Assembly: GCF_000478585.1 (NCBI RefSeq)
Contig: NZ_ARWI01000001.1
Coordinates: 1,550,001 to 1,614,000, forward strand
Direction: 5' to 3'
Origin: Thiomicrorhabdus sp. Kp2
GTDB taxonomy: Bacteria; Pseudomonadota; Gammaproteobacteria; Thiomicrospirales; Thiomicrospiraceae
Length of the DNA: 64,000 bases
The number at the start of each line of letters is the position of its first letter. Position 1 is the stretch's first letter. The position numbers and the translations under genes are program-made. The notes beneath the pieces are model-generated. The model ran no database searches and was not told the origin of the DNA. It was given only the letters and a program-made list of their open reading frames with translations. This document shows positions 1 through 8,966 of this stretch, in pieces.

Positions 1-1627
1 TGGCTGAAACCGTGTCTTTGGCTTTAGCTACACCCACTGAACGACGGTTATCTATTTGCAAATACACATAAGCCATTGCCTGAGCATTTTTACCTTGTTC
101 ACCATTAGGGCTATCGTCCAAAGTATGTAATGCGTGTTCAGCATAATCCATAACATCAACAGAATGACCTGTGCGCTTATGCCAAGCATCACACAAAGCA
201 CTCAGCGTTCCATTGCCTGTACCTTGCCAAACTTCTCCATTAACCTCAATCGATAAGTGCTCTAAATCCCCATCTCTATCAAGCTGGTAATGGTTGATTT
301 GAATACTGCTGTCTTCCAATTCATACTGTTTAGTAAACGCATTATACAAATCTTTATGGCTGACCACTCCACCCTGCTTCTCGGCTAAAGTTTGAGCAAT
401 AGGGGCAAAATCTAATTGCACCCATTTTGGTAAATTTAAACCATATTCTTGTGCTAAAACAAAGGCCGAACCCGCTTTACCTGACTGGCTGTTTACACGA
501 ATAATCGCTTCATAATCACGACCAATATCTTTGGGGTCAATGGGTAAATACGCCACATTCCATGGAGCATCAGGCTTCTGTTTTAATAAACATTTACGAA
601 TGGCATCTTGATGGCTACCAGAGTAAGCGGTATAAACCACATCGCCAACCCAAGGATGGCGAGGATGGGTTTGTATTTGAGTGACCTCTTCAACCACAGG
701 TATCCATTGATTTGGATGAGATAGATCTAATTCGGGATCAATACCCTCACTAAATAGATTCATTGCAAGCGTGACAATATCCATATTACCAGTACGTTCG
801 CCATTACCTAATAAAGTACCTTCAATACGATCTGCACCCGCTAAAAGCGATAACTCTGCAGCGGCCACAGCACAACCACGGTCATTATGGGTATGAATCG
901 AGATCAGTACAGATTCGCGGTTTTGTAGGTGATTGATAAAATACTCAACCTGGTCGGCAAAACGGTTAGGCGAGGTACTTTCAACAGTGGCTGGTAAATT
1001 CAAAATACATTTTTTATCAGGTGTAGGTTGCCAAACATCCATTACCGCTTGGCAAACTTCTACCGCATAATCTGTTTCAGTTTGCGAAAAACTCTCTGGA
1101 GAGTACTGGAAAACCCATTTTGAACCAGGGCTTACCTTAGACGCTTTAACAGCATATTCTTGAACCCATTTAGCACCCTGAACAGCCATCGCTTTAATCT
1201 CGGCTTGGCTTTTTTCAAAAACGTTTTCACGTTGCACAACAGAAGTGGTGTTATAGACATGAATTACCGCCTGTTTAACACCCTTTAATGATTCATAAGT
1301 TCGCTCAATCAAATGTTCACGAGCCTGTACCAAAACTTGAACCGTCACATCATCAGGGATTAAACCTTCTTCAATCAAACGACGTGTAAAATCAAACTCT
1401 AACTGACTAGCGGACGGAAAACCGATTTCAATCGTTTTAAAACCCATCGCCACTAACTGCTTCCAAAGAGCCAACTTTTGCTCTACGCTCATTGGGTTAG
1501 CTAAGGCTTGGTTACCATCACGTAGGTCGACACTAACCCAAATAGGCGCTTTTTTTAGAAAGTTATTTGGCCACTGGCGATTAGCCAACACTGGCGTTGC
1601 AGTACGATGATATTTTTTTGGATTCAT
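1..1627 (-). CDS. leuA: 2-isopropylmalate synthase, LeuA2-type (3' end outside window)
   Basis: Condenses acetyl-CoA with 2-oxoisovalerate, the first committed step of leucine synthesis. I translated the reverse strand from the ATG at 1627; 542 codons are open to the window edge, so the C-terminus is missing. Visible motifs are [13 protein letters not shown] near residue 35 (catalytic Arg and metal-binding Asp), HTHNDRG (metal-binding His pair) and [10 protein letters not shown]. The N-terminal KYHRT...NRQWPN pattern is typical of the longer type 2 synthases. The C-terminal regulatory domain is only partly present. An Lrp/AsnC regulator is divergent upstream, suggesting control by branched-chain amino acids (inference). 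Confidence 0.93.
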   Translation of the reverse strand, partial: MNPKKYHRTATPVLANRQWPNNFLKKAPIWVSVDLRDGNQALANPMSVEQKLALWKQLVAMGFKTIEIGFPSASQLEFDFTRRLIEEGLIPDDVTVQVLVQAREHLIERTYESLKGVKQAVIHVYNTTSVVQRENVFEKSQAEIKAMAVQGAKWVQEYAVKASKVSPGSKWVFQYSPESFSQTETDYAVEVCQAVMDVWQPTPDKKCILNLPATVESTSPNRFADQVEYFINHLQNRESVLISIHTHNDRGCAVAAAELSLLAGADRIEGTLLGNGERTGNMDIVTLAMNLFSEGIDPELDLSHPNQWIPVVEEVTQIQTHPRHPWVGDVVYTAYSGSHQDAIRKCLLKQKPDAPWNVAYLPIDPKDIGRDYEAIIRVNSQSGKAGSAFVLAQEYGLNLPKWVQLDFAPIAQTLAEKQGGVVSHKDLYNAFTKQYELEDSSIQINHYQLDRDGDLEHLSIEVNGEVWQGTGNGTLSALCDAWHKRTGHSVDVMDYAEHALHTLDDSPNGEQGKNAQAMAYVYLQIDNRRSVGVAKAKDTVSA

Positions 1628-1676
1628 GGGTTTTCTCAACAGATTTACAGGTTCGTTTTAATAGCTCTATTGTATT

Positions 1677-1688
1677 ACCAGGCCTGGT
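1677..1688. repeat. dispersed palindrome ACCAGGCCTGGT, copy 1
   Basis: Perfect 12-bp core in the leuA/lrp divergent intergenic region, 49 bp from the leuA start. Confidence 0.9.
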
Positions 1689-1787
1689 ATATTTTATTGC
1701 AAACAATTCCATAAAATATCAAATAATTAACATTAAATTCTAATATTGATACAATTATTAAAATATTATTTAAATATTGGTGAAAAT

Positions 1788-2252
1788 ATGCAATTAGATA
1801 GCTATGACAAAGCCATTTTAGAAGCGTTACAAAATAACGGTCGTTTAACAAATCAAGAGATTGCCGATCAAATTGGCTTATCCCCTTCTGCCTGTTTAAG
1901 ACGTTTTAAGGCGTTAGAAGAGTCGGGGGTAATTATTGGTTATAGAACCTTGTTGGATTCGAAAAAACTCGGTTTAGACTTATTGGCTTTACTGCATATA
2001 TCAATGGATAAACATACTAAAGAACGGTTTTCACAATTTGAGAAAGCAGTGCAATCAATGCCAAATGTTTTGGAATGCTTACTGTTAACGGGTCAAACCG
2101 CAGATTATCAGCTAAAAGTATTAGTGAAAGATTTAGAAGCTTATCAAGATTTATTACTTAACCACATAACCCAAATAACAGGAGTAAGTGGTGTGCATAC
2201 CAGTTTTGTATTAAGAAAAGTGGTTAATAAAACCGCCATTCCTATTCAATAA
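1788..2252 (+). CDS. Lrp/AsnC family transcriptional regulator
   Basis: A 154-residue regulator with an N-terminal winged helix (DKAILEALQNNGRL...EIADQIGLSPSACLRR) followed by a RAM ligand-binding domain (roughly residues 65-145, including VLECLLLTGQTADYQLKV). I chose the ATG at 1788 because GGTGA precedes it at good spacing and it gives the usual Lrp length; an in-frame TTG at 1746 would add 14 atypical residues. It is transcribed away from leuA, so it is a good candidate to control leuA and itself. The effector is unknown. Confidence 0.9.
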   Translation: MQLDSYDKAILEALQNNGRLTNQEIADQIGLSPSACLRRFKALEESGVIIGYRTLLDSKKLGLDLLALLHISMDKHTKERFSQFEKAVQSMPNVLECLLLTGQTADYQLKVLVKDLEAYQDLLLNHITQITGVSGVHTSFVLRKVVNKTAIPIQ

Positions 2253-2269
2253 AAATAGACTTTATTAAG

Positions 2270-2554
2270 TTAATTTTGCTTAGAGTCATCAGCTGATTTA
2301 TTTGATTTATTGGCAAAACCAACCCCTTTTTTGGTTTTAGCGGTCAACTCAAGTTTTTCAATGATTTCTTTATAATCCAAACCCGCTTTTTTCATCTCAA
2401 CAAAGCAAACAACAATAACCGCAATCGGGTTAGGAACCTCACCCTTCTTTTTATAAGATTGAATATTTTTTTCGCTTACTTTTATTAGTTTACTGAACTT
2501 AGGCAAGGTAATTTCAGCATCTAATAAGTGCTTTTTAAACTCAATAAAAGTCAT
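2270..2554 (-). CDS. Small helix-turn-helix protein (XRE-like), function unknown
   Basis: A 94-residue protein read from the ATG at 2554 (MTFIEFKKHLLDAEITL). The segment LPKFSKLIKVSEKNIQSYKKKGEVP has the spacing of an XRE-type helix-turn-helix, and the tail is Lys/Ser/Asn-rich and probably disordered. The ATG at 2602 would add a hydrophobic, atypical leader. It lies between the Lrp regulator and a lysine-rich DNA-binding-like gene, transcribed toward the former. I do not recognise a named family. Confidence 0.6.
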   Translation of the reverse strand: MTFIEFKKHLLDAEITLPKFSKLIKVSEKNIQSYKKKGEVPNPIAVIVVCFVEMKKAGLDYKEIIEKLELTAKTKKGVGFANKSNKSADDSKQN

Positions 2555-2704
2555 TTGATTGGACCCAAAAATGAAATGAACAAATATTATATATAAACAC
2601 AAAAATTAATTTGTATTTAAATCACATAAAAGTTAGTATTATCTATAATTTATTACTATTAGTATGTAATAAATATGTTTATACATAAAATAAAGGATTT
2701 AAAG

Positions 2705-2905
2705 ATGGCAAAAGCACTTAAGAAAAAGTTAGTAAAAAAAGCAGCTACTAAAGCAACTATGAAGGCAGTAGCTAAAAAAGATATTAAGAAAAAAAATGCT
2801 AAAAGCGTCATTAAAAAAGCAACATCAAAGGTTCTAAAAAAAGGTCTCTCTAGTAAGAAAAAAGTAAAAGTTGCTGCTAAAAAAGCAGTCAAAAAAGCGG
2901 CATAA
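2705..2905 (+). CDS. Lysine-rich histone H1-like protein
   Basis: A 66-residue protein of about 40% Lys with abundant Ala and almost no acidic residues (one Asp, no Glu). It is built from short KKA/KKV units, resembling the C-terminal tail of histone H1 and bacterial H1-like (Hc1/BphP/AlgP-type) proteins. Start ATG 2705 follows AAGGA (around 2692). A rho-independent terminator lies directly downstream. Likely binds DNA or RNA non-specifically (family knowledge plus composition). The opposite-strand frame is a compositional shadow. Confidence 0.7.
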   Translation: MAKALKKKLVKKAATKATMKAVAKKDIKKKNAKSVIKKATSKVLKKGLSSKKKVKVAAKKAVKKAA

Positions 2906-2924
2906 TTCTATTGCCCCTTTTAAT

Positions 2925-2952
2925 GCCCTCTTCTAAATAGAGGGCGTTTTTC
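2925..2952 (+). terminator. Rho-independent terminator after the histone-like gene
   Basis: GCCCTC (2925-2930) pairs with GAGGGC (2940-2945), followed by GTTTTTC. Confidence 0.8.
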
Positions 2953-3148
2953 TACATGCCCCTCCTCTTAAAACTTCTCAACAAACGCCATTCAACTAAT
3001 TAATACATAATAAAACGTATAAAAAAGATAAATTGTTCTAATAATTTAGTTTTTTTATAGATTTGGTATAAATCTAGCTAAGTTTTTATTGATATAGAAT
3101 TTAGTAAATTTATAATGAACAAATTAAATTAAGAAGCTGGCTAATATT

Positions 3149-3694
3149 ATGGCAATCGATAAAAATATTAATATTCTGGTAGTAGATGACTTTTCTACTA
3201 TGATTAGAATCGTAACCAACCTGTTAAAAGAACTTGGCTTCACCAATATTGATGATGCTAACGATGGTTCAAAAGCTTGGCCAATGATTCAAACAGGCAA
3301 ATATGACTTTATTGTTAGTGACTGGAATATGCCTGAAATGACAGGAATTGATTTACTAAAAAAAGTCCGTGCAGATGAAAATTTTAAAGATATGCCTTTT
3401 ATGCTGATTACGGCTGAACAAAAACGCAGTCAGATATTAGAGGCGGCACAAGCTGGGGTAGATGGTTATATTGTTAAACCCTTTACAGCAGCGATTCTTA
3501 AAGAAAAAATTGATAAAATTGCAGAGCGTAAAAGCCTAGAAAAACGTGGCGCTAAAATAGCAGCCCCTTCTCAAGCTTCTCAAGATTTTGCCGCTCAGCA
3601 AAAAGCAAAATTACAACAAATGTTAGCTTCTCTACCACCAGAGAAACGCAAAGCCTATTTAGAAAAATTAAAGCGTGACCAATACTCTGGTTAA
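3149..3694 (+). CDS. CheY-like response regulator with C-terminal extension
   Basis: A 181-residue protein. Residues 1-125 form a receiver domain closest in pattern to chemotaxis CheY: acidic pocket D13/D14, phosphoacceptor D58 in SDWNMPEMTG, Thr in LITAEQ and Lys in YIVKPF. The last 55 residues are an extra Ala/Gln/Lys-rich helical tail ending PEKRKAYLEKLKRDQYSG, which classical CheY (about 128 residues) lacks. There is no DNA-binding domain, and no chemotaxis or flagellar genes are in the window, so the partner kinase is unknown. It is monocistronic, with its own terminator. Confidence 0.85.
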   Translation: MAIDKNINILVVDDFSTMIRIVTNLLKELGFTNIDDANDGSKAWPMIQTGKYDFIVSDWNMPEMTGIDLLKKVRADENFKDMPFMLITAEQKRSQILEAAQAGVDGYIVKPFTAAILKEKIDKIAERKSLEKRGAKIAAPSQASQDFAAQQKAKLQQMLASLPPEKRKAYLEKLKRDQYSG

Positions 3695-3729
3695 ATTAAA
3701 ACGAACACTTAATGCATTCTTTTTTCAAA

Positions 3730-3770
3730 AAAACACAGGCTCTTTTAAAAAGCGCCTGTGTTTTTTTATT
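3730..3770 (+). terminator. Rho-independent terminator after cheY-like gene
   Basis: ACACAGGC (3733-3740) pairs with GCCTGTGT (3754-3761), flanked by A-rich and T-rich tracts, so it could work in both directions. Confidence 0.85.
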
Positions 3771-3807
3771 TTAAGTATGTATAAAGAAGCCTCACAGGTT
3801 AAAAAAG

Positions 3808-4287
3808 TTAACGCTCACAATCTGTATTTTGTATTAAATGTGTTTTAGTTGGATCAATTAAAACCCCATCCAGAGCGGATCTTCCTATTAAAAGTGGCTT
3901 AGAAAAATGACTTCTGTTTACCAAATTCACTTCTATTTTTCTTTTTATTCCAGCGATACAAACCTCCAATAACACCACTGGCCTTAATTGAACTCCTGCT
4001 TTTTTTGTTTTGATTTGCGTCTCTTTATAAAAAAGAGTTTCTATAACAAATTCTTTGTCTGTGGTAAATTTAATCCACGTTTGTTCATCTTTTTTATAAT
4101 AGATAATCTCTTTTGCATGAAGAGAAGAATGATCAGCACCACTATCAATCTTTGCAGGCAGAGTGATCTTTTTATCGTTGATTATTAAGGTAATATCTTC
4201 AAGCCAACCAACAATCGTTTGTGCCTGCAATATAGGCGCATAACTCAATAAGCTTAGATTCAATAATAGGATAGCCAATAATTTCAT
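3808..4287 (-). CDS. Secreted retropepsin-like / 'ATP-dependent zinc protease' family protein
   Basis: A 159-residue exported protein. The signal peptide MKLLAILLLNLSLL...ILQAQ starts at the ATG at 4287, which has AAGGTG about 7 nt upstream; longer reading from 4374 would bury this signal. AKIDSGADHSSLHA carries the D-S-G-A signature of retropepsin-like folds, and LLIGRSAL matches the conserved LLGR element of the RimB-like family (PF05618). Family members usually sit with an inactive transglutaminase/7TM gene and an ATP-grasp glutamate ligase. The former is present and divergent; no ligase gene is in the window. Confidence 0.8.
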   Translation of the reverse strand: MKLLAILLLNLSLLSYAPILQAQTIVGWLEDITLIINDKKITLPAKIDSGADHSSLHAKEIIYYKKDEQTWIKFTTDKEFVIETLFYKETQIKTKKAGVQLRPVVLLEVCIAGIKRKIEVNLVNRSHFSKPLLIGRSALDGVLIDPTKTHLIQNTDCER

Positions 4288-5806
4288 GTTGCACCTTACT
4301 AATATAAAAGTTGTCTTAGGTTTAATAGGCTTGGCCATTATTATTTTCTTGGCAAAAACCTTTTGGATACCCATTTCTAAACCCTCAATGCATCTACAAA
4401 GTAAATTGGTAATGCATTATGAGTTTAATAATAAGGTTAAACCGAATACTGAAATCCGCCTTCCTTTACCTTACTCAACAAAAGAAAATAGAGTGGTTTC
4501 TCAGACTTTAAATTATAACGGCTGGCGTATTATAAAACGTAACTATAAAGAGGGTATTGACCGAGGAGTAACCCTTGTTTCGATTGATGATAAACCTGGT
4601 TCAATTTCTTTTGAATACTATTTTTCCCATTTAAAGACTTCTAAATTATCTTTTTCTATTACTGATGAGGATAGAGATAGATACACTCAAATTGATGATT
4701 CTCAACGTAAAAACATGTCTAAATTTTTAAACTTTTTACAAAAAAATCAATTTAATATCAATCCATCAGAAACATTTCCAATAGACACTTATTTACAACT
4801 TTACTTTCAATACTGGGGAAAAGCACCCATTTATTCTAAATTAGTTGATAAGCCATGTAATACCTGGATACAAAAACAAAATAATCTCTTTATTGCATTA
4901 AGAACCTATCAGGTACCTACTCGTAATGTTTGTGGTATTGCGATAGATCATTTAGGTAATAGTTATAGACGTAGCTGGTTAGAAATCTATAACGGTCAAT
5001 TTTGGCAAACGATTGATATTTGGTCTGATAACACCTATAAGCTTTTTCCTTTAACTAAAAACTTATTGGAATATTCTAAACTGACTCATAGTCACCATTT
5101 AAAAGAAACGATTGAATTTAACGAGGTTCAAGTTGAGCCAGCTAACGCTTTTGATATTGAGAAACTCTATAATCTAGAATTATTAAGTTTGGACATGCAA
5201 AATGTCCTTAAAGTATTACTTACCTTACCTTTTGCGGTTTTAATTATCGCCTATTTGAAAACACTGTTTCATATTGAAACTTATGGGAATTTAACCCCTG
5301 CTTTACTCGGTATGGCCTTAGCTTTTAATGATTTATTACTGAGTTTAGCTATTATGGGTTTGGTCTTTCTACCCACTATTTATATTCGAAAATTAGTCAA
5401 TAATAAAAATAAAATTGTTGAGCATACCGTTACCCTAACCTTTTTAATATTAGTGCTCATTTTGATTATTACTTTTTCAGATATGATGGATTGGTTAAAT
5501 AATCCAACCGATGCTTTATTACCCGTTGTTGTATTAGCTTTATTAATTGATAAATACTTTGTTAATTTAAAAAAACACGGTCAATATCCATCTAACCTAA
5601 AAATGTTCAATACTTTGATTCTCTCTTTATTAGTGGTTTTAATTTTGCAGTTTTCGATTATTGGAGAACAATTATTAAAACATCCAGAACTGCACTTAAT
5701 TACGATTGCATTGGCTATATTACTTTGTAGACCACATAGTACTGAAGACAATAAACCCCCTGTTGAAATGGATATAAAAAAGGATTCAGAAACGAAGGAA
5801 AATTAA
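4286..5806 (+). CDS. Inactive transglutaminase fused to seven transmembrane helices
   Basis: A 506-residue membrane protein. One N-terminal helix (residues about 9-27) is followed by an extracytoplasmic transglutaminase-like domain (about 40-280) and a block of hydrophobic helices (about 302-490). The core LRTYQVPTRNVCGI and SWLEIYNGQFWQTID follow the transglutaminase pattern, but the His expected before SWLE is replaced by Arg-Arg, so catalysis is unlikely. The start codon overlaps the divergent protease start (CATG at 4285-4288). The nearest Shine-Dalgarno-like sequence is about 14 nt away, so the start is less certain than the family call. Confidence 0.8.
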   Translation: MLHLTNIKVVLGLIGLAIIIFLAKTFWIPISKPSMHLQSKLVMHYEFNNKVKPNTEIRLPLPYSTKENRVVSQTLNYNGWRIIKRNYKEGIDRGVTLVSIDDKPGSISFEYYFSHLKTSKLSFSITDEDRDRYTQIDDSQRKNMSKFLNFLQKNQFNINPSETFPIDTYLQLYFQYWGKAPIYSKLVDKPCNTWIQKQNNLFIALRTYQVPTRNVCGIAIDHLGNSYRRSWLEIYNGQFWQTIDIWSDNTYKLFPLTKNLLEYSKLTHSHHLKETIEFNEVQVEPANAFDIEKLYNLELLSLDMQNVLKVLLTLPFAVLIIAYLKTLFHIETYGNLTPALLGMALAFNDLLLSLAIMGLVFLPTIYIRKLVNNKNKIVEHTVTLTFLILVLILIITFSDMMDWLNNPTDALLPVVVLALLIDKYFVNLKKHGQYPSNLKMFNTLILSLLVVLILQFSIIGEQLLKHPELHLITIALAILLCRPHSTEDNKPPVEMDIKKDSETKEN

Positions 5807-5814
5807 GATACAAA

Positions 5815-5846
5815 AAAAGCGGTTAAAAATTAAATTAACCGCTTTT
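5815..5846. terminator. Bidirectional terminator between convergent genes
   Basis: AAAAGCGGTTAA pairs with TTAACCGCTTTT across an 8-nt loop, between the 7TM gene and mnhG. A-tract and T-tract on each side suit both directions. Confidence 0.8.
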
Positions 5847-5900
5847 ACTCAAGAACTCTTACAAATAAATAACTTTATTCAAGTGACTAACCTTTGATAT

Positions 5901-6239
5901 TTAAGGCTCTTTTTTAAAGTGATATTTTTTCGTTTTAGCTAACTGGTTTGTATGAATATGAATCGCTGCTTTTGCCATTAAATGAGCACCAATTGGCGCT
6001 GTAATAAATAAAAACAACGTGACTAAAATTTCATGCAAACTTAAAGCATCTTGTTTCATACTAAAATAAATCACTGAGGCGATAAGAATGGCTCCTACCC
6101 CCAAAGTACTGGCTTTAGTAGGCCCATGTAATCGCATATAAAAATCAGGTAGTTTATAAAGCCCTATTGAACCAACTAATGTAAATACTGCACCAATAAT
6201 TATTAACAAGCCCAATAAATATTCCGTCCATTCGCTCAT
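5901..6239 (-). CDS. mnhG: Mrp Na+/H+ antiporter subunit G
   Basis: 112 residues, three hydrophobic segments (about 7-27, 39-60, 68-88), with the subunit G pattern GLYKLPDFYMRLHGPTKAST. It is the last gene of the six-gene mrp operon, 9 bp after subunit F, and runs into the shared terminator. It is part of the membrane complex that exchanges Na+ for H+; its individual role is not defined by the sequence. Confidence 0.93.
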   Translation of the reverse strand: MSEWTEYLLGLLIIIGAVFTLVGSIGLYKLPDFYMRLHGPTKASTLGVGAILIASVIYFSMKQDALSLHEILVTLFLFITAPIGAHLMAKAAIHIHTNQLAKTKKYHFKKEP

Positions 6240-6248
6240 ATTATTTCC

Positions 6249-6518
6249 TTATTCCATTATATCGCCACGCAGCAAATATTTGCTGAGGGCTACTGTGCCT
6301 ACAAAGCCCATAACCGCAATCAACAATGCCGCTTCAAAATAAGCTGTACTATCAAAGTAGATGCCTGATAAGACCAACATCGCAATACTATTAATATAAA
6401 GCGTATCTAACGCTAAGATTCGATCAGGTTGACTTGGACCTACAATTAATCGATAAAAGCTTAGAATTAAGGCTAGTGAGATTAAAACGAAACCCATTTG
6501 TAAGCTAATTTCTAACAT
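6249..6518 (-). CDS. mnhF: Mrp Na+/H+ antiporter subunit F
   Basis: 89 residues, three transmembrane helices, with the family pattern RLIVGPSQPDRILALDTL. Its start overlaps the end of subunit E by 7 bp, a sign of translational coupling. A small structural subunit of the Mrp complex; the length matches the family. Confidence 0.93.
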   Translation of the reverse strand: MLEISLQMGFVLISLALILSFYRLIVGPSQPDRILALDTLYINSIAMLVLSGIYFDSTAYFEAALLIAVMGFVGTVALSKYLLRGDIME

Positions 6519-7003
6519 GATTCAAACACCTTTTTTAATGGCTGTTCATAGCGCTGTTTAATTTCGTTTATGGTCGCTTCTGGGTCTTCTTCATGTAGAC
6601 CATGCACTAACAAGGTTTTTTTGTCTTCACTGAGGTCACAAGAGACCGTTCCTGGCGTTAATGAAATAGTATTAGCTAATAAACTAATGGCTAGAGGCTG
6701 TTCTATGTCGAGAGGAATATGCAAAAAGGTAGGCTGTAATTTATCTTTATTGCCTAAAATCAATTTTGCGACAATTACATTCGCTATCATAATGTCCCAA
6801 AGCACAGTCAAAACAAACTTAAACAGAGTAAATGGATAACGAATACAGACTTTTTCTGGCCAAAATCCAGACGTTAACAATGGAATAAAAAATGCCAAAA
6901 TAGCACCTAATAATATATGCCCTGGCGCCACAGTATTATTGAGCAGTAGCCATACTAACCATAAAACCAAGCTTAAAATTGGATGAGGTAAAATCTTTTT
7001 CAT
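6512..7003 (-). CDS. mnhE: Mrp Na+/H+ antiporter subunit E
   Basis: 163 residues. Hydrophobic N-terminal half (LWLVWLLLNNTVAPGHILLGAI) and a cytoplasmic C-terminal half carrying the conserved NTISLTPGTVSCDL and VHGL elements of MnhE. It overlaps subunit D by 4 bp (ATGA) and subunit F by 7 bp. Confidence 0.94.
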   Translation of the reverse strand: MKKILPHPILSLVLWLVWLLLNNTVAPGHILLGAILAFFIPLLTSGFWPEKVCIRYPFTLFKFVLTVLWDIMIANVIVAKLILGNKDKLQPTFLHIPLDIEQPLAISLLANTISLTPGTVSCDLSEDKKTLLVHGLHEEDPEATINEIKQRYEQPLKKVFESC

Positions 7004-8568
7004 TCGACTAACTCCTTAAGTGGGTTAGCAATGGTATTTACTTCCAAAACCTGTTGTTGATACAAATTACTATCAAATATTTGCTTAGCAACTGAATCGG
7101 TAAACTCATGAAACGGTTTGGCAAAAACCACTAAAATAACGGCAACCGAAAACAAACCTATAACTGAAGCGGCACCTTTTAACTCCATGGTTTTGGGTGT
7201 TTTACAAACTTCTTTACCATCTACGGTATGACATTCTTCTTCAGGTAAAACATTATAAAATAGTAACGATCCTGAACGTGCCATGGCAATAATCATTAAT
7301 AATCCAGAAATTAACACAACGGCTAAAATCCAGAAAAAATCAGGATGTGTTAACGCCGAAGATAAAATCAATAACTTACCAATAAATCCAGATAAAGGTG
7401 GCAGGCCTGTCATAGCGACAGCACCAAATATAAAGATACTACCCACTAATATGGATTTAGGCATAGCTTGAGCACGAATAAATTGATCTTTAGCTTCACC
7501 ACGACCTTGACGAATCCAATCGGCAAGAAGAAACATCGCTCCAGCGATTAAAGTAGAGTGAAATAGATAAAAAATGGTCGCTGACATCGCTTCAATGCTG
7601 TTTATTCCAACCCCAATAAGCAAAGTAGCCACTGAAGCTAACACTAAATAAGCCACTTGTTCACGTAAATTTCGTGAAGCCATAACCCCTAAAGCAGCTA
7701 ATAACAGTGTCACTAAACCCAACCATAAAACCCAAGGGATATGAATAAAGGCCAAAGCACCTGCTTGCTCGCCAAATAAAGTACCATGAATACGAATAAT
7801 GGCATATAAACCCACTTTGGTCATAATCGCAAACAAAGCGGCAATCGGTGCTGAAGTATTTGAATAGGCTTGCGGAAGCCATAAATAGAGTGGGAACATA
7901 GCGGCTTTTATACCAAAAACCACCAATAACATAAGACCAGCGGCCGAAACCACACCTTGATCTTCTGGCGATAATTGTGTGATTTTAACCGCCATATCGG
8001 CCAAATTAAGAGTACCTAAAATGCCATATAACGCCCCTACAGCAAATAAAAATAGGGTTGAACCTACTAAGTTTAATGCCACATAATGAAGCCCAGCACG
8101 GGTTTTTAGACGCCCCCCTCCATGCAATAATAATCCATAAGAAGCCAATAATAATACTTCAAAGAATACAAAGAGGTTAAACACATCTCCAGTCATAAAT
8201 GCGCCATTCAAACCAAATAGCTGAATATGAAATAACACATGAAAATGTGCACCTTTCTCATCCACTTTTTGGCGTACCGCATACCACAAGGCCGCTAAGG
8301 CTAATACCGAAGTCAATAACACTAAGGTTGCAGAGAGCTCATCTAACACCATTACAATACCAAACGGTGCCATCCAATTACCTAATGCATAAACTTGTGG
8401 TGGCAGTTGAACAGCGGCCTGTATAGCATTTAAATTAACGAGAATAAGTGCTAAAACCGCTAATAAACTAATAATACGCTGTAGGCCAATTCCCCAGGTT
8501 CTAGCAAGAAGCACTACAATACCGCTAATTAATGGCAACACTACAGGCATAAAGGTTTCTAGTAACAT
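7000..8568 (-). CDS. mnhD: Mrp Na+/H+ antiporter subunit D (NuoN/NuoM-like)
   Basis: 522-residue polytopic protein of the proton-translocating NADH-quinone oxidoreductase superfamily. The segment GIKAAMFPLYLWLPQAYSNTSAPIAALFAI includes the Lys and the WLP...A..AP motif that define this fold, and the following MTKVGLYAIIR holds the second conserved Lys. It is one of the two ion-channel-like subunits of Mrp. Start ATG overlaps the stop of subunit C (TAATG). Confidence 0.95.
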   Translation of the reverse strand: MLLETFMPVVLPLISGIVVLLARTWGIGLQRIISLLAVLALILVNLNAIQAAVQLPPQVYALGNWMAPFGIVMVLDELSATLVLLTSVLALAALWYAVRQKVDEKGAHFHVLFHIQLFGLNGAFMTGDVFNLFVFFEVLLLASYGLLLHGGGRLKTRAGLHYVALNLVGSTLFLFAVGALYGILGTLNLADMAVKITQLSPEDQGVVSAAGLMLLVVFGIKAAMFPLYLWLPQAYSNTSAPIAALFAIMTKVGLYAIIRIHGTLFGEQAGALAFIHIPWVLWLGLVTLLLAALGVMASRNLREQVAYLVLASVATLLIGVGINSIEAMSATIFYLFHSTLIAGAMFLLADWIRQGRGEAKDQFIRAQAMPKSILVGSIFIFGAVAMTGLPPLSGFIGKLLILSSALTHPDFFWILAVVLISGLLMIIAMARSGSLLFYNVLPEEECHTVDGKEVCKTPKTMELKGAASVIGLFSVAVILVVFAKPFHEFTDSVAKQIFDSNLYQQQVLEVNTIANPLKELVE

Positions 8569-8966
8569 TACAGCTCTCCCCCTGCCGATTTAGTTGCTTT
8601 CTTTGGCGGTAAGATTTGTTCTAGTGACTTTTCATCTTTCGCAAGATGAATACCATCAACATGATCATTTCCTAACTCTGAACGGGCTTTTAAAGCTAAT
8701 ACAATCAAAAAAGCCGTCATCCCAAAAGCAATAACAATAGCTGTTAAGACTAAAGCTTGCGGTAAAGGGTCTGCATATTGTGTTTGCACATCATTGATTA
8801 CTGCTGGTAATCCACTATTTAAACGCCCCATTGCAAATAAGAAAACATTCACAGCATAAGCCAATAATGTTAAGCCTAATACCACTGGAAAAGTTCTAGC
8901 GCGCAGTGTTAAAAACACACCTGCTGTGGTCATTACACCTATTGCAATCGATATTAACCATTCCAT
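8568..8966 (-). CDS. mnhC: Mrp Na+/H+ antiporter subunit C (NuoK-like)
   Basis: 132 residues, three predicted helices, NuoK-like, with the typical DPLPQALVLTAIVIAFGMTAF motif split over the second and third helices. The cytoplasmic tail is charged. Start ATG overlaps the stop of the A/B fusion (TAATG) and its stop overlaps the start of D, consistent with one tightly coupled transcript. Confidence 0.95.
   Translation of the reverse strand: MEWLISIAIGVMTTAGVFLTLRARTFPVVLGLTLLAYAVNVFLFAMGRLNSGLPAVINDVQTQYADPLPQALVLTAIVIAFGMTAFLIVLALKARSELGNDHVDGIHLAKDEKSLEQILPPKKATKSAGGEL

Noticed and set aside
2659-2892. Hydrophobic minus-strand ORF opposite the histone-like gene
   Set aside because: The Phe/Leu-rich reading is the complement of Lys codons (AAA to TTT); no start site and a clear gene on the other strand.
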